Positions 33,527 through 42,557 of a DNA stretch of 64,000 bases are shown one piece after another. Origin of the DNA: Dyadobacter flavalbus (GTDB lineage Bacteria > Bacteroidota > Bacteroidia > Cytophagales > Spirosomataceae); contig NZ_VBSN01000071.1 of assembly GCF_006149045.1 (NCBI RefSeq), positions 1-64,000 of the forward strand, in the 5' to 3' direction. Position 1 is the first letter of the stretch. Every line of letters begins with the position of its first letter. The notes under the pieces are model-generated. The model had not been told where the DNA came from, did not search any database, and saw only the letters and a program-made list of their open reading frames with translations. A program made the translations under genes and the position numbers.

Positions 33527-34627
33527 ATGAATTCAGAAATTCTGTTCAGGCCATTCAGCCTGAAATCATTAAACCTGAAAAACCGTGTGGTGATGGCACC
33601 CATGACACGTTCTTTTTCTCCGAATGGCGTTCCTACTGAAGATGTGGCCAATTATTACGGCAAGCGCGCCAAAGGTGAAGTCGGCCTGATTTTGTCGGAA
33701 GGTACTGTGATTGAACGCGTATCTTCTTCCAATGACCAGAATGTTCCGCATTTTTACGGTGAAAAGGCTTTAGCCGGCTGGCAGAATGTAATCAACAAAG
33801 TACACGATGCAGGCGGTGCCATGGGACCGCAGATCTGGCATATGGGAGTTATGGACAATCACCATTCAGGCTGGGTTCCTGCAGCGCCGTTTGAAGGTCC
33901 GTCCGGCCTGAACAGGCCCGGGTTTAACAATGGCAATACCATGACTGACGCTGATATTGCAGATACCATTGCCGCTTTTGGCCGTGCAGCAGCCGATGCC
34001 AAAAGACTGGGTTTTGAAACTGTTGAAATCCATGGCGCCCACGGTTATCTGATCGACCAGTTTTTCTGGGATGCAACCAACCTGCGTACGGATATTTACG
34101 GCGGAAAAACGCTGGCTGAACGCACCCGTTTTGCAGTAGAAGTGATTAAGGAAATACGCCGGCAGGTTGGCGACGATTTTGCATTGATCATCCGTTTGTC
34201 GCAGTTCAAGCCATCGGCATACACCAACAAACTGGCCAAAACGCCGCAGGAAATGGAAGCATGGCTGAACCCGCTGGCAGACGCCGGAATTGATATTTTC
34301 CATTGCTCGCAGCGCCGTTTCTGGGAACCTGAATTTGAAGGTTCCGACCTGAACTTTGCAGGCTGGGCCAAAAAACTGACCGGAAAGGCAACCATTACCG
34401 TGGGTTCGATCGGCTTGACAGGCGAGTTCATGGCAGCATTTGCCGGGGAAAGTTCACAGCCTAGCTCACTGGATGAACTGGTAAGACGCATGGACCGCGG
34501 CGACTTCGACCTTGTTGCCGTAGGAAGGCCATTGCTTGCAGATCCTTTCTGGGTTCAGAAGATTCACGAACAGCGCACAAGTGAACTCAAAGGTTTCAGT
34601 GTGGAAGCCCTGAGCCAACTGGTTTAA
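33527..34627 (+). CDS. Old Yellow Enzyme family alkene reductase
   Basis: A 366-residue flavoprotein. FMN-barrel features: NRVVMAPMTRSFSPNGVPTE (19-38), QIWHMGVMD, and the substrate-anion-binding pair His169 and His172 in EIHGAHGYLIDQFFWDATN; the C terminus has RGDFDLVAVGRPLLADPFW. It reduces electrophilic C=C bonds with NAD(P)H. Behind the ArsR-type gene, the pair resembles an electrophile-stress response unit (inference). It ends at a strong terminator. Confidence 0.93.
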   Translation: MNSEILFRPFSLKSLNLKNRVVMAPMTRSFSPNGVPTEDVANYYGKRAKGEVGLILSEGTVIERVSSSNDQNVPHFYGEKALAGWQNVINKVHDAGGAMGPQIWHMGVMDNHHSGWVPAAPFEGPSGLNRPGFNNGNTMTDADIADTIAAFGRAAADAKRLGFETVEIHGAHGYLIDQFFWDATNLRTDIYGGKTLAERTRFAVEVIKEIRRQVGDDFALIIRLSQFKPSAYTNKLAKTPQEMEAWLNPLADAGIDIFHCSQRRFWEPEFEGSDLNFAGWAKKLTGKATITVGSIGLTGEFMAAFAGESSQPSSLDELVRRMDRGDFDLVAVGRPLLADPFWVQKIHEQRTSELKGFSVEALSQLV

Positions 34628-34644
34628 ATAAATAGGTTCATCAA

Positions 34645-34695
34645 CGGCTACCCGCCAGACATGCGTTTTCATTGCCTGGCGGGCAGCCGTTTTTA
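34645..34695 (+). terminator. Terminator after the OYE gene
   Basis: CGGCTACCCGCCAG (34645-34658) pairs with 34676-34689 over 14 positions with one mismatch, then five T residues and AT. It lies 17 bp after the stop codon. Confidence 0.9.
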
Positions 34696-34905
34696 TTTGC
34701 GTATATGCGCGATCGTTGCAAAATCAGAGCCCGTTCGAAAAAAGCCGAAAGCTAAAATCAGTAAAATAAAAATGTAATTAATTTCTTCGTGTCAGCAGCA
34801 TATTGCCGTGGTCTGAAGTGAAACGACTTTGGCTTTTTCTGTAATTCGGTGTGAATCCATTGTTTTATCCATTTTACATGACGTTCGGTTGGCCGGCTTG
34901 TGCCG

Positions 34906-36732
34906 TTATTTTTCAATTTGCTGAAGAACCTGTTTGGCAGCCCTTACGTCATAATCACCATCTTTGGGCTCGGATACCAAAAGGGAACGCACATTGTCGT
35001 ACGAAGGCCGGGCTTTGTCACCGATTTTTTCCAGCACGTTCAAAGCCTGGACGCGTGCCATCCTGTTTTTGCTTTTCAGTGCTTCGCTCAATGTCTGCAC
35101 GGGTTTTTCTGTTTCGCCCAGATTCAGTAAAGCTTCGGCTGCGGCAATGCGGACGCTTATTTCAGGATCGCTGAGCAAATTGTTCAGCTTTGCTTTTGCC
35201 GGCGTTGCCGCTTCTTTGAGAATAACCGTTCCTATTACAGCCCAGTATCTTACAACGGCGTCCTTGTCACTCAGTCTTTTTATAATTTCCGGCAGTGTGG
35301 ATGGATCTCTGGAAGAGGCCATTTCAGCCGTTTCAATGACTTTTTTCAGTTCATATTTTCCGCTGGCCGCATACGCATGCAAGGTTGTTGTTTCAGCGAT
35401 GGTGCTCAGCATGGCCTCGGGAATAAAGCCTACGTCAGCTGATTCGATCAGCCACTTGTGATTTGCTTCCCGAAGTCTCAGCAGCACACTTCTGAACTTA
35501 GGGTCGTCCGCCAGATTATGAATGTTATGCGGATCTTTTTCTGTATCAAACAATTCTTCTGCGGGTTTTTCCTGCCAGAATTTCATTTGTGTATCGTTCA
35601 GGCGGCCGGCTTTAAATTCAGTTTCCCACGATGGCATGGAAGGTGCTTTCCAGAGATATTCAAGATGTTGCGCATAGATTCTGTGCGGCATGTAATTCCG
35701 GATGTAGCGGTATTTTTTGTCCCTTACCGTTCTGGAAAAATCCGTCCTTTCGTCCATTCGCCCGCGGAAACCGTATGCATAATCTCTTTCCCTGACCTGC
35801 TGTTTGCCCAGAAATGCTTTTCCCTGCATATAAGCCGGAATTTTGATATCCGCAAGACTCAGCATGCTCGGGGCAAAATCGTTGAAAGTAACCATGCGGT
35901 CCGTAACAGTTCCTGCTTTTGCAGGCGCCAGTGCTGCATACTTTTCCGGAAAACGGATGATCAGCGGCACTCTTAGCCCCGACTCGTACATAAAACGTTT
36001 GCTCCGGCCCAGTACGCCGCCGTTGTCACTGTAGTAAAAAACAATGGTGTTTTCTGCCAGACCTTCTTTCGCCAGTTCTTCCAGCAGCGCCCCGGCCTGT
36101 CGGTCCATTTCCTCCACCTTGTCGTAATACTGTGCCCAGTCGTGCTTCATTTCAGGTGTTTGCGGATGATAGGGCGGGAGCGGGACCTTTTCGGGATCAT
36201 GCTTTAACTGATCGTTCGGAATCGGTGTATGGATGATACTTTCATGTGACACATTGAGGTTGAACACGGCAAAAAACGGTTGTCCCGGCCTTCGGTTCTT
36301 GTAAGTAGCCTTTACGCTGGACTCATCCCAGGCTTCGGGCTGGTCAGTCGTATTGTAATCTTTTTTGGCATTGTTGGTGGTATAATAACCGGCTTCGCGG
36401 AAATAACGCGGGAAAAACCGGACGAAATCGGGAACCGGATAAGTGCTCCGCATATGTTCCGTTCCGAGTGACGGCGGGTACATGCCGGTAATCAGCGTGT
36501 TCCGGGACGGTGCGCAGACGGGCGCGGTCGCAAATGCATTTTTATACAAAATGCCTTGTCTGGCAAGATTATCCAGGTTCGGCGTTGTGGCGAAAGTATC
36601 GCCGTAGCATCCCAGAAACGGACTGTTGTCCTCGCTGACGATCCAGAGTATGTTGGGTTTGTCCGGCTGTTGTGCAAAAACGGTTGTAGACAGGAGCAAA
36701 CCGGTTAATAATGAAAGCAGTATTCTGTTCAT
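34906..36732 (-). CDS. Sulfatase with C-terminal HEAT-like repeats
   Basis: A 608-residue secreted enzyme. Signal peptide 1-20 (MNRILLSLLTGLLLSTTVFA). N-terminal alkaline-phosphatase-type sulfatase fold: KPNILWIVSEDNSPFLGCYGD, and the formylglycine motif CAPSR (Cys73-Arg77), so a maturing anaerobic or FGE-type enzyme is needed elsewhere. Further sites: FYYSDNGGVLGRSKR and the RGR-containing FRGRMDERTD. Residues about 470-605 form HEAT-like repeats (AKLNNLLSDPEISVRIAAAEALLNLG, NRMARVQALNVLEKIGD). It follows the second sulfatase by 18 bp, so they form an operon. Substrate unknown; probably sulfated glycans. Confidence 0.93.
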   Translation of the reverse strand: MNRILLSLLTGLLLSTTVFAQQPDKPNILWIVSEDNSPFLGCYGDTFATTPNLDNLARQGILYKNAFATAPVCAPSRNTLITGMYPPSLGTEHMRSTYPVPDFVRFFPRYFREAGYYTTNNAKKDYNTTDQPEAWDESSVKATYKNRRPGQPFFAVFNLNVSHESIIHTPIPNDQLKHDPEKVPLPPYHPQTPEMKHDWAQYYDKVEEMDRQAGALLEELAKEGLAENTIVFYYSDNGGVLGRSKRFMYESGLRVPLIIRFPEKYAALAPAKAGTVTDRMVTFNDFAPSMLSLADIKIPAYMQGKAFLGKQQVRERDYAYGFRGRMDERTDFSRTVRDKKYRYIRNYMPHRIYAQHLEYLWKAPSMPSWETEFKAGRLNDTQMKFWQEKPAEELFDTEKDPHNIHNLADDPKFRSVLLRLREANHKWLIESADVGFIPEAMLSTIAETTTLHAYAASGKYELKKVIETAEMASSRDPSTLPEIIKRLSDKDAVVRYWAVIGTVILKEAATPAKAKLNNLLSDPEISVRIAAAEALLNLGETEKPVQTLSEALKSKNRMARVQALNVLEKIGDKARPSYDNVRSLLVSEPKDGDYDVRAAKQVLQQIEK

Positions 36733-36750
36733 GGTATGGATTTGTAAATT

Positions 36751-38199
36751 TCAGAACGGGCCTTTTGCATGGATGCGGTCTGCATGGCTGGCACTTCCCG
36801 GCATTTCGCCGCGCCGGCCATTTTGCGGTAAAGTTTCACCTGTTTCCCGGTGGTACCAGTCAGGCGTTATATTTTCGGGAAAGGTATCTCCGGTTTCATC
36901 CTGCCATTTTTTCAAGACGGCTTTCAGCTCGGACAAAGGCAAAGCGTAAGCCTTGTTTGCTATTTCATTCCGGGATTGCAAAACGTCTTTGAAGTTATCA
37001 AAAAATTCTTCTGCCGGCCGTGGCTTGATAAAAGCATCCTGCTGCAGCGGAGTCAGTTTTCCTTTTGCAGCTTTCAAGGCTTTTGCCGAGGCACTCTGAT
37101 TGGCATCAATCGGTCCGCCGTTGTCCAGTTCCGGCCTTTTATTGATGACGTACAAAAAATCTTTACTGCGGACAGCACGTTCGTACGCGGCGTAATCATG
37201 CCAGTTATGTTCTGCGAAAATGTACTTGCGGAATTCCTTTTCAGGCGACCCGAGCAGTTCCCGGAAGCTTTTTCCCTGCAAGGTTTCAGCCGGTTGCGCA
37301 CCGGCAATTTCCAGTAAAGTGGGAGCAATGTCAATGCTGCTGACAAGGCTGTTGCAAATCTGACCGGGCCTGATTCCTTTCGGCCATTTCACGATAAAGG
37401 GCGTTTTAATGCCTGCATCGTAAAGTCTGGTTTTGCTGCCGGGAAACGCCCGTCCGTTATCCGCCGTGAAAATGACCAGCGTATTTTCTGCAATGCCCTG
37501 ACGGTCCAGCTCATTCAGAAGTTCACCGATGTAATGATCCAGACGAGCAATTTCATTGTAATACGCAGCCAGATCCAGCCTTGTCTCTTTAGTATCCGCC
37601 AACGCAGGCGGAACCGTAATTTCCGTATCCGGATTATGCTTCGGACCGGTGGTTTTTTCCGACCACGGTCTGTGCGCATCGTAAGGTGCCAGCCAGAAGA
37701 AAAAAGGCTTGTTTTTCGGTCTTGATTTTAGCAAGTTCATCCATTGTTCTTCGCCGCCTTCGCCGTTTGCTGCTTTGTCAACGAGTAAGGTATCATACGC
37801 CCTTTTTGTGGCCGGACCTTCGTGCCATTTGCCGGCAAGTGCTGTAAAATAGGCTTTTTGTTGCAGGATTTCGGGGAAATAGTTCAGGTGAGCAGGCAAA
37901 GGCACATGCAGTTCCGCTGCGCCGGTATTATGCGGGTATCTGCCGGTGAGTATGCTTGTGCGGCTGGGGCTGCACGAACTTGCCGTCAGGAACATGTTTG
38001 TAAATTTGAGGCCTTCCTTCGCCATTTTATCCAGGTTCGGTGTCCTGATCCTGCTGTTTCCATACGTGCCGATATCATCCCAGCTAATGTCATCGCCGAT
38101 GATGAAAATAATGTTCGGTGCTTGCTGTGCAGACGTGCTGACGACAGGTACGGTCAGAATCAGCAGCAGGAATGCCAGTGCAGGAAGGTATTTCTTCAT
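36751..38199 (-). CDS. Sulfatase
   Basis: A 482-residue enzyme counted from the ATG at 38199 (MKKYLPALAFLLLILTVPVVSTSAQQ), whose signal peptide supports that start over one 24 bp upstream. The formylglycine motif is CSPSR (Cys76-Arg80), with metal-site segments NIIFIIGDDISWDDIG and FTADNGRAFPGSKT. It belongs to the heparan-sulfatase/arylsulfatase superfamily; the C-terminal part reads like N-sulfoglucosamine sulfohydrolase-type enzymes but I cannot fix the substrate. First gene of a two-sulfatase operon. Confidence 0.93.
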   Translation of the reverse strand: MKKYLPALAFLLLILTVPVVSTSAQQAPNIIFIIGDDISWDDIGTYGNSRIRTPNLDKMAKEGLKFTNMFLTASSCSPSRTSILTGRYPHNTGAAELHVPLPAHLNYFPEILQQKAYFTALAGKWHEGPATKRAYDTLLVDKAANGEGGEEQWMNLLKSRPKNKPFFFWLAPYDAHRPWSEKTTGPKHNPDTEITVPPALADTKETRLDLAAYYNEIARLDHYIGELLNELDRQGIAENTLVIFTADNGRAFPGSKTRLYDAGIKTPFIVKWPKGIRPGQICNSLVSSIDIAPTLLEIAGAQPAETLQGKSFRELLGSPEKEFRKYIFAEHNWHDYAAYERAVRSKDFLYVINKRPELDNGGPIDANQSASAKALKAAKGKLTPLQQDAFIKPRPAEEFFDNFKDVLQSRNEIANKAYALPLSELKAVLKKWQDETGDTFPENITPDWYHRETGETLPQNGRRGEMPGSASHADRIHAKGPF

Positions 38200-38562
38200 T
38201 ATATCAGTACAATTTATCCGCATGTGATGCTTTGATGGTCAGGCCGGAATAGTGAATACTATACTAAATAGATAGGCAAAGTAAATAAATGATCATGGAG
38301 ATGCACTATGGTGACCGGAAAAATCTTCGCAGCTGTGAAATGCGAGAAAGGGTATGATACACCAAGATTTCAATGGGGTTTGTTTTGACAAATTACGAAG
38401 AGCTTAATAATAAAGAAGTTGCATGATGTGCAGGGTGAATTTGGAAAAGAAAATTTATGTTCCGGCAGTGTGCCTTTATTCCACATGTATCTGTTGACAG
38501 TAGTGCGATCCCGGTTTGGTGGCATGATATTAGTAAGCGCCGCCCCAAAAAATTGATATCGC
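38200..38562. other. 363-bp divergent intergenic region
   Basis: Between the divergent sulfatase and PHA operons. I see no gene, terminator or perfect TAnnTTTG promoter. TTACTTTG (38277-38284, minus) and a TTGACA (38503-38508, plus) are weak promoter elements only. Confidence 0.5.
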
Positions 38563-39663
38563 ATGGAACAAAGAGAAAGTGTATTTGACGCATGGTACAA
38601 GAATACCACCAATTTGGTTGATGGCTGGAAGCACATGGCCAACGAGTGGAGTGATGGGCAAAGTACCAGCTGGGAAAACATGCAAAAGGTCCAGAAGCAA
38701 TGGATGCAGGGATACCAGTCCATGATGGAAAACATGACTACCGGCAACTTCGGCAATGCCTATAACCCGTTTGGCAGCAATCAGATGCGGGATGCCTTTT
38801 CCAATATGCTAAAAAGCGTGGACATTTATACGCGGTTATTTGCGCTGTGGCAGCCGGTACTCAAGCAGATGGAACAAATGCCGTTTGATCACAAGGACAT
38901 GTGGAAAATGATTGATCCTGAGGCGTTCAGGTCTTTTGTTGACAAGCTTTTCGGTGTTGATCAGGGAACCATCATGAAAGGTTATTACGAACAGTACGGC
39001 AAGCTCATGAAGATGTGGATGGCTACAATGGGTGATGCGGGTAGCAGCTTCGGGCCAATGGCCGGAAACGCCATGCCGTTCTTCAGCGGCATGGCGCAGA
39101 TGAACCCGGAAGGAATGATGCAGTTTTACGGCAGCCTGTTCCAGACGGCGCAAAAAGGATTTACACCTTACTTTGCCCAGACTTCAAACGGTTCTGCGCA
39201 TTATTCAGAATCATTTTCGAAGCTGGCCGGGTTGTGGAGTGATTATGTAACGAAGATGAGCCAGATGCAGTCGATGCTTTATAAAACCAGCGTATCGGCC
39301 TGGGAAAAAGTAATGCAGTCGGTATCCGAAAAGTCTCAGACGGACCATTCTGCCAAAAGCTTCGATGAATTCTATAATGAATGGGCGACGATCAATGAAA
39401 GGGAATACGTTACGCTTTTCGCTACGGAAGCGTATGCAGCTTTGCAGGGCGAACTGCTGAAACTGCATGCTGAAATCAGCAAAACGTACGACAAGCAGAT
39501 GGAAAGCTTTCTTCAGCCGTTTCCGGTTGTTTTGAAATCACAGCTGGAAGAAGTTTATCAGGTCAATCATGAACTGCGTAACCGGATCAGCGAACTGGAA
39601 CGGCTTATTACGGAATTGCAGCAGGAAGTCAAATCCAATCAGAAAGTAAAAAAAGAACAGTAG
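38563..39663 (+). CDS. phaE: Class III poly(R)-hydroxyalkanoate synthase subunit PhaE
   Basis: A 366-residue protein. It begins MEQRESVFDAWYKNTTNLVDGWKHM and is rich in Trp, Met and Gln in its first half, as PhaE proteins are: LFALWQPVLKQM, WMATMGDAG, AYNPFGSNQMRDAF. The C-terminal 60 residues form a coiled coil (VYQVNHELRNRISELERLITELQQEVK). PhaE has no catalytic site and activates PhaC. phaC follows after 12 bp. The order and length fit Allochromatium-type class III synthases. Confidence 0.92.
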   Translation: MEQRESVFDAWYKNTTNLVDGWKHMANEWSDGQSTSWENMQKVQKQWMQGYQSMMENMTTGNFGNAYNPFGSNQMRDAFSNMLKSVDIYTRLFALWQPVLKQMEQMPFDHKDMWKMIDPEAFRSFVDKLFGVDQGTIMKGYYEQYGKLMKMWMATMGDAGSSFGPMAGNAMPFFSGMAQMNPEGMMQFYGSLFQTAQKGFTPYFAQTSNGSAHYSESFSKLAGLWSDYVTKMSQMQSMLYKTSVSAWEKVMQSVSEKSQTDHSAKSFDEFYNEWATINEREYVTLFATEAYAALQGELLKLHAEISKTYDKQMESFLQPFPVVLKSQLEEVYQVNHELRNRISELERLITELQQEVKSNQKVKKEQ

Positions 39664-39675
39664 CAACGATACGGC

Positions 39676-40728
39676 ATGTATGAAGTTTCACCACACGAGT
39701 TTGCCTCGGTAACCAGCAAACTTGCGCAGGGGTACGAAGCACTCAGAAAAATAGAGGAGCTGGACGTTGGAAATACACCGAAAGATACGGTCTGGAAAAA
39801 GGATAATGTAACCCTGTATCACTATCGCAGGGATAGCCCGCCTTTGTTAAAAACGCCCGTTCTGCTGGTTTATGCGCAGGTAAACCGCCACAATATGCTG
39901 GACATACAGGTGGACCGGAGCTTTATCCGCAACCTTCAGTCGGCCGGGCTGGACCTTTATCTGATCGACTGGGGATATCCTTCCAGGGAAGACCGGTACA
40001 ATACACTGGACGATTACATCAACGGCTACCTGAATGGTGCTGTGGATACGGTAAGACAGTGTTGCGGTCTGGATACAATCAGCATGATGGGCGTTTGCCA
40101 GGGCGGGACGTTCAGCGTGATCTATTCTGCGTTGTATAACAACAAGGTAAAGAACCTGGTCACACTGGTTACTCCTGTTGACTTTCATTCCAAAGGTGAC
40201 ATGCTTTCGCACTGGGCAAGGCACCTGGATGTGGATGCTTTGGTGGACTATTACGGAAATATTCCCGGCCAGCTTCTGAATACCGGATTTGAAATGCTTA
40301 AACCGCTGCTCAAAACCAAAAAGTACATTCAAATACTGGACGCCGCAGACAAGCAGGCTCAAATGCTTAATTTTTTAAGAATGGAAAAATGGATTGCGGA
40401 CAGCCCGAGCCAGCCCGGCGAGTGCTTCAGGAAATTTATGAAAGAGCTGTATCAGCAGAATAAATTGATAAAAGGTACGCTTCGCATTGGTTCCGAGGTT
40501 GTCGACCTTGCAAATATTACCATTCCGCTGCTGAACATCTATGCGGAGCAGGATCATCTGGTTCCGCCGGATGCATCCATACCGCTGAATGAGCTTGTGG
40601 GCAGCACAGACAAATGTCTGACAAAATTTGAAGGAGGGCATATTGGTGTTTTCGTGGGATCGAGGTCACAGAAAGAACTTGCTCCGGGGATTGTTTCATG
40701 GTTAAAAGAAAGAGATCATCATGTTTAA
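39676..40728 (+). CDS. phaC: Class III poly(R)-hydroxyalkanoate synthase subunit PhaC
   Basis: A 350-residue protein, the size of class III PhaC (about 355), rather than the 560-590 of classes I and II. The catalytic triad is Cys141 in GVCQGG, Asp293 in AEQDHLVP and His322 in EGGHIGVFVG. Other PHA-synthase features are VYAQVNRHNMLD, LIDWGYPSREDRY and NLVTLVTPVDFHSKGDMLSHW. It polymerises (R)-3-hydroxyacyl-CoA into storage granules. Its stop codon lies inside the next gene (8-bp overlap). Confidence 0.95.
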   Translation: MYEVSPHEFASVTSKLAQGYEALRKIEELDVGNTPKDTVWKKDNVTLYHYRRDSPPLLKTPVLLVYAQVNRHNMLDIQVDRSFIRNLQSAGLDLYLIDWGYPSREDRYNTLDDYINGYLNGAVDTVRQCCGLDTISMMGVCQGGTFSVIYSALYNNKVKNLVTLVTPVDFHSKGDMLSHWARHLDVDALVDYYGNIPGQLLNTGFEMLKPLLKTKKYIQILDAADKQAQMLNFLRMEKWIADSPSQPGECFRKFMKELYQQNKLIKGTLRIGSEVVDLANITIPLLNIYAEQDHLVPPDASIPLNELVGSTDKCLTKFEGGHIGVFVGSRSQKELAPGIVSWLKERDHHV

Positions 40729-41704
40729 TTTGCTAAATACCTGGAATAATTTCTGGAAACATTCTCATACGGCAAGGATGCCGCTTACCGAAAAAGAGCC
40801 GGGCGAACGCGTTCCGTATCCGTATGCGGTGAAAAAAATTAAAATCGATGGCGATATTGAAATAGCTTACGTGGATGAAGGCGTCAAAGATGCAGGCGTG
40901 CTGCTCTTTATTCATGGAATGGGAACGGGATTGCCAACCTGGCGCAAAAACATGAGCATGCTTACAAAACGTTACAGGTGTATTGCTCTTGATCTGCCCG
41001 GACATGGTTTCTCGGACAAAGGCTATTTTCCGTACACCATTGCGTTTTATACACAGTGTGTAATCTCGTTTATAAAAAAACTCGCTTTGCATGCGCCGAC
41101 TCTCATTGGTCATTCCATGGGTGCGCAGACTGCCTTTATGGTTGCCTTGAAGGAGCCGCAACTTGTGAACAAGCTCGTGATGGTTGCTCCGTCGGGTGTC
41201 GAACCATATACCCCGGTTGAAAAACAGTTGCTTATCCAAACAATGGCCGGCGTAGTGGCCAGCGGCAATGCATTTACGCACAACAAGCTTAACCAGATTA
41301 TGGGTTTTCGCAACGATTATCAGCAGGCTTCCGATTTTGCTTCCAGCATGGCATGGTATACAGATGAAGCCAAGGCTTTCGGAATTCTTTTGTCCCGTTC
41401 TGTAGAATCCATGTTGCTGGAAGGAATAGACGGAATACTGGGCGAAGTCAGGCAGCCATGTCTGATTGTGGCTGGAACCGAGGATTTTATAAGCCCGTGG
41501 ATTTATCTGCGCGGAGAGAATTTTGCTGAGCTGCTGGCGAAGCAAACTGCAAGGATGGCGAATGCAAAGCTGGTGATTTTACCGGAAGGCGGACACTTCG
41601 TCCCTTATCAAATGCCGGACGCGCTGAACAAAGAGCTCGTAAAATTTATAGAAGAAAAGCATGCAGTGACCAAAATATTAGAAGAAATTACAAATGGACA
41701 GTAA
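40721..41704 (+). CDS. Alpha/beta hydrolase in the PHA operon
   Basis: A 327-residue hydrolase. Nucleophile Ser132 in GHSMGAQ, oxyanion region LLFIHGMGTGLPTW, acid near VAGTEDFISPW and His in LPEGGHFVPYQ. It starts within phaC (8-bp overlap) and overlaps phaB by 11 bp, so it is clearly part of the operon. It could be an intracellular PHA depolymerase/oligomer hydrolase, a thioesterase, or a modified, accessory synthase-like protein. Its N-terminal basic, aromatic stretch (MFNLLNTWNNFWKHSHTARM) might touch the granule surface (inference). Confidence 0.88.
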   Translation: MFNLLNTWNNFWKHSHTARMPLTEKEPGERVPYPYAVKKIKIDGDIEIAYVDEGVKDAGVLLFIHGMGTGLPTWRKNMSMLTKRYRCIALDLPGHGFSDKGYFPYTIAFYTQCVISFIKKLALHAPTLIGHSMGAQTAFMVALKEPQLVNKLVMVAPSGVEPYTPVEKQLLIQTMAGVVASGNAFTHNKLNQIMGFRNDYQQASDFASSMAWYTDEAKAFGILLSRSVESMLLEGIDGILGEVRQPCLIVAGTEDFISPWIYLRGENFAELLAKQTARMANAKLVILPEGGHFVPYQMPDALNKELVKFIEEKHAVTKILEEITNGQ

Positions 41705-42440
41705 CAGCAGGAAAGTAGTACTTGTAACCGGCAGCACCGGCGGGATCGGGATTGCGTTGTGCAAGGCTTTATGTGAAGCAGGATACCGGGTAGTGGGAAA
41801 TTGCCGGTGCCCTGAGAAAGGTGCAGCACTTCAGAACGAGTTGGCAGAAATGTCACATGAGCTGGATATTGCAATCGGTGACGTAGGCGATTATGAATCT
41901 GTGGGACGTATGATCAGATCGATTGAGGAAAGTATCGGGCCTGTAGACATTCTGATTAATAATGCGGGTGTGACCAAAGACAAAAAATTCACCAAAATGT
42001 CGAAGGACGACTGGGATTACGTGATCAACACCGATCTGAACAGTGTTTTTCATTGTTCGCGCCACGTAATTGACGGCATGATCGAGCGGAAATTCGGAAG
42101 GATTGTCAACATTTCTTCCATCAATGCGCAGAAAGGGCAGTTTGGCCAGACGAATTATTCGGCGGCAAAGGCCGGCATTCACGGATTTACCAAATCTCTT
42201 GCGCTGGAAGTTGCGAAGTACGGCGTGACTGTGAACACTGTATCGCCGGGATATATCGGCACCAATATGGTGATGGCCGTCGCTGAGGACATACGAGAAA
42301 AGATCGTTGCACAGATTCCGGTCGGGCGTCTGGGTTACATTGAGGAAGTTGCAGATGCAGTATCTTATCTGTTATCCGACAAGGCATCCTTCATTACCGG
42401 TTCCAACCTCAGTATAAACGGCGGGCATCATATGTATTGA
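41694..42440 (+). CDS. phaB: Acetoacetyl-CoA reductase (3-oxoacyl reductase)
   Basis: A 248-residue SDR. Cofactor motif VTGSTGGIG (11-19), NNAG (89-92), catalytic Ser141/142, Tyr155 and Lys159 in NYSAAKAGIHGFTKSLALE. The segment INAQKGQFGQTNYSAAKAG and the C-terminal GSNLSINGGHHMY are PhaB-like. It makes (R)-3-hydroxybutyryl-CoA, using NADPH, for PhaC. Within this operon the assignment is strong, though FabG homologues look alike. A beta-ketothiolase (phaA) is not encoded here. Confidence 0.92.
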   Translation: MDSNSRKVVLVTGSTGGIGIALCKALCEAGYRVVGNCRCPEKGAALQNELAEMSHELDIAIGDVGDYESVGRMIRSIEESIGPVDILINNAGVTKDKKFTKMSKDDWDYVINTDLNSVFHCSRHVIDGMIERKFGRIVNISSINAQKGQFGQTNYSAAKAGIHGFTKSLALEVAKYGVTVNTVSPGYIGTNMVMAVAEDIREKIVAQIPVGRLGYIEEVADAVSYLLSDKASFITGSNLSINGGHHMY

Positions 42441-42480
42441 TGTAAAATATGAAAGCCGGATGCACAGAACAAAAATGAAA

Positions 42481-42508
42481 GTTCAGGAAGAAACATATCT
42501 TCCTGAAC
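42481..42508 (-). terminator. Hairpin between convergent PHA and phospholipase genes
   Basis: A perfect 11-bp stem, GTTCAGGAAGA (42481-42491) with 42498-42508, around a 6-nt loop. A T-rich tract (TTTCATTTTTG) follows on the minus strand, so it is a good terminator for the phospholipase gene. There is no T-run on the plus strand, where it may still stabilise the PHA mRNA end. Confidence 0.7.
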
Positions 42509-42557
42509 TCCGGCAGCCACGAACCCACCAATTTACACGAATAAAAAATCATTTCAT

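Noticed and set aside
42481..42508. Terminator for the PHA operon on the plus strand
   Set aside because: The hairpin is perfect but no T-run follows on the plus strand; it is assigned to the minus strand.
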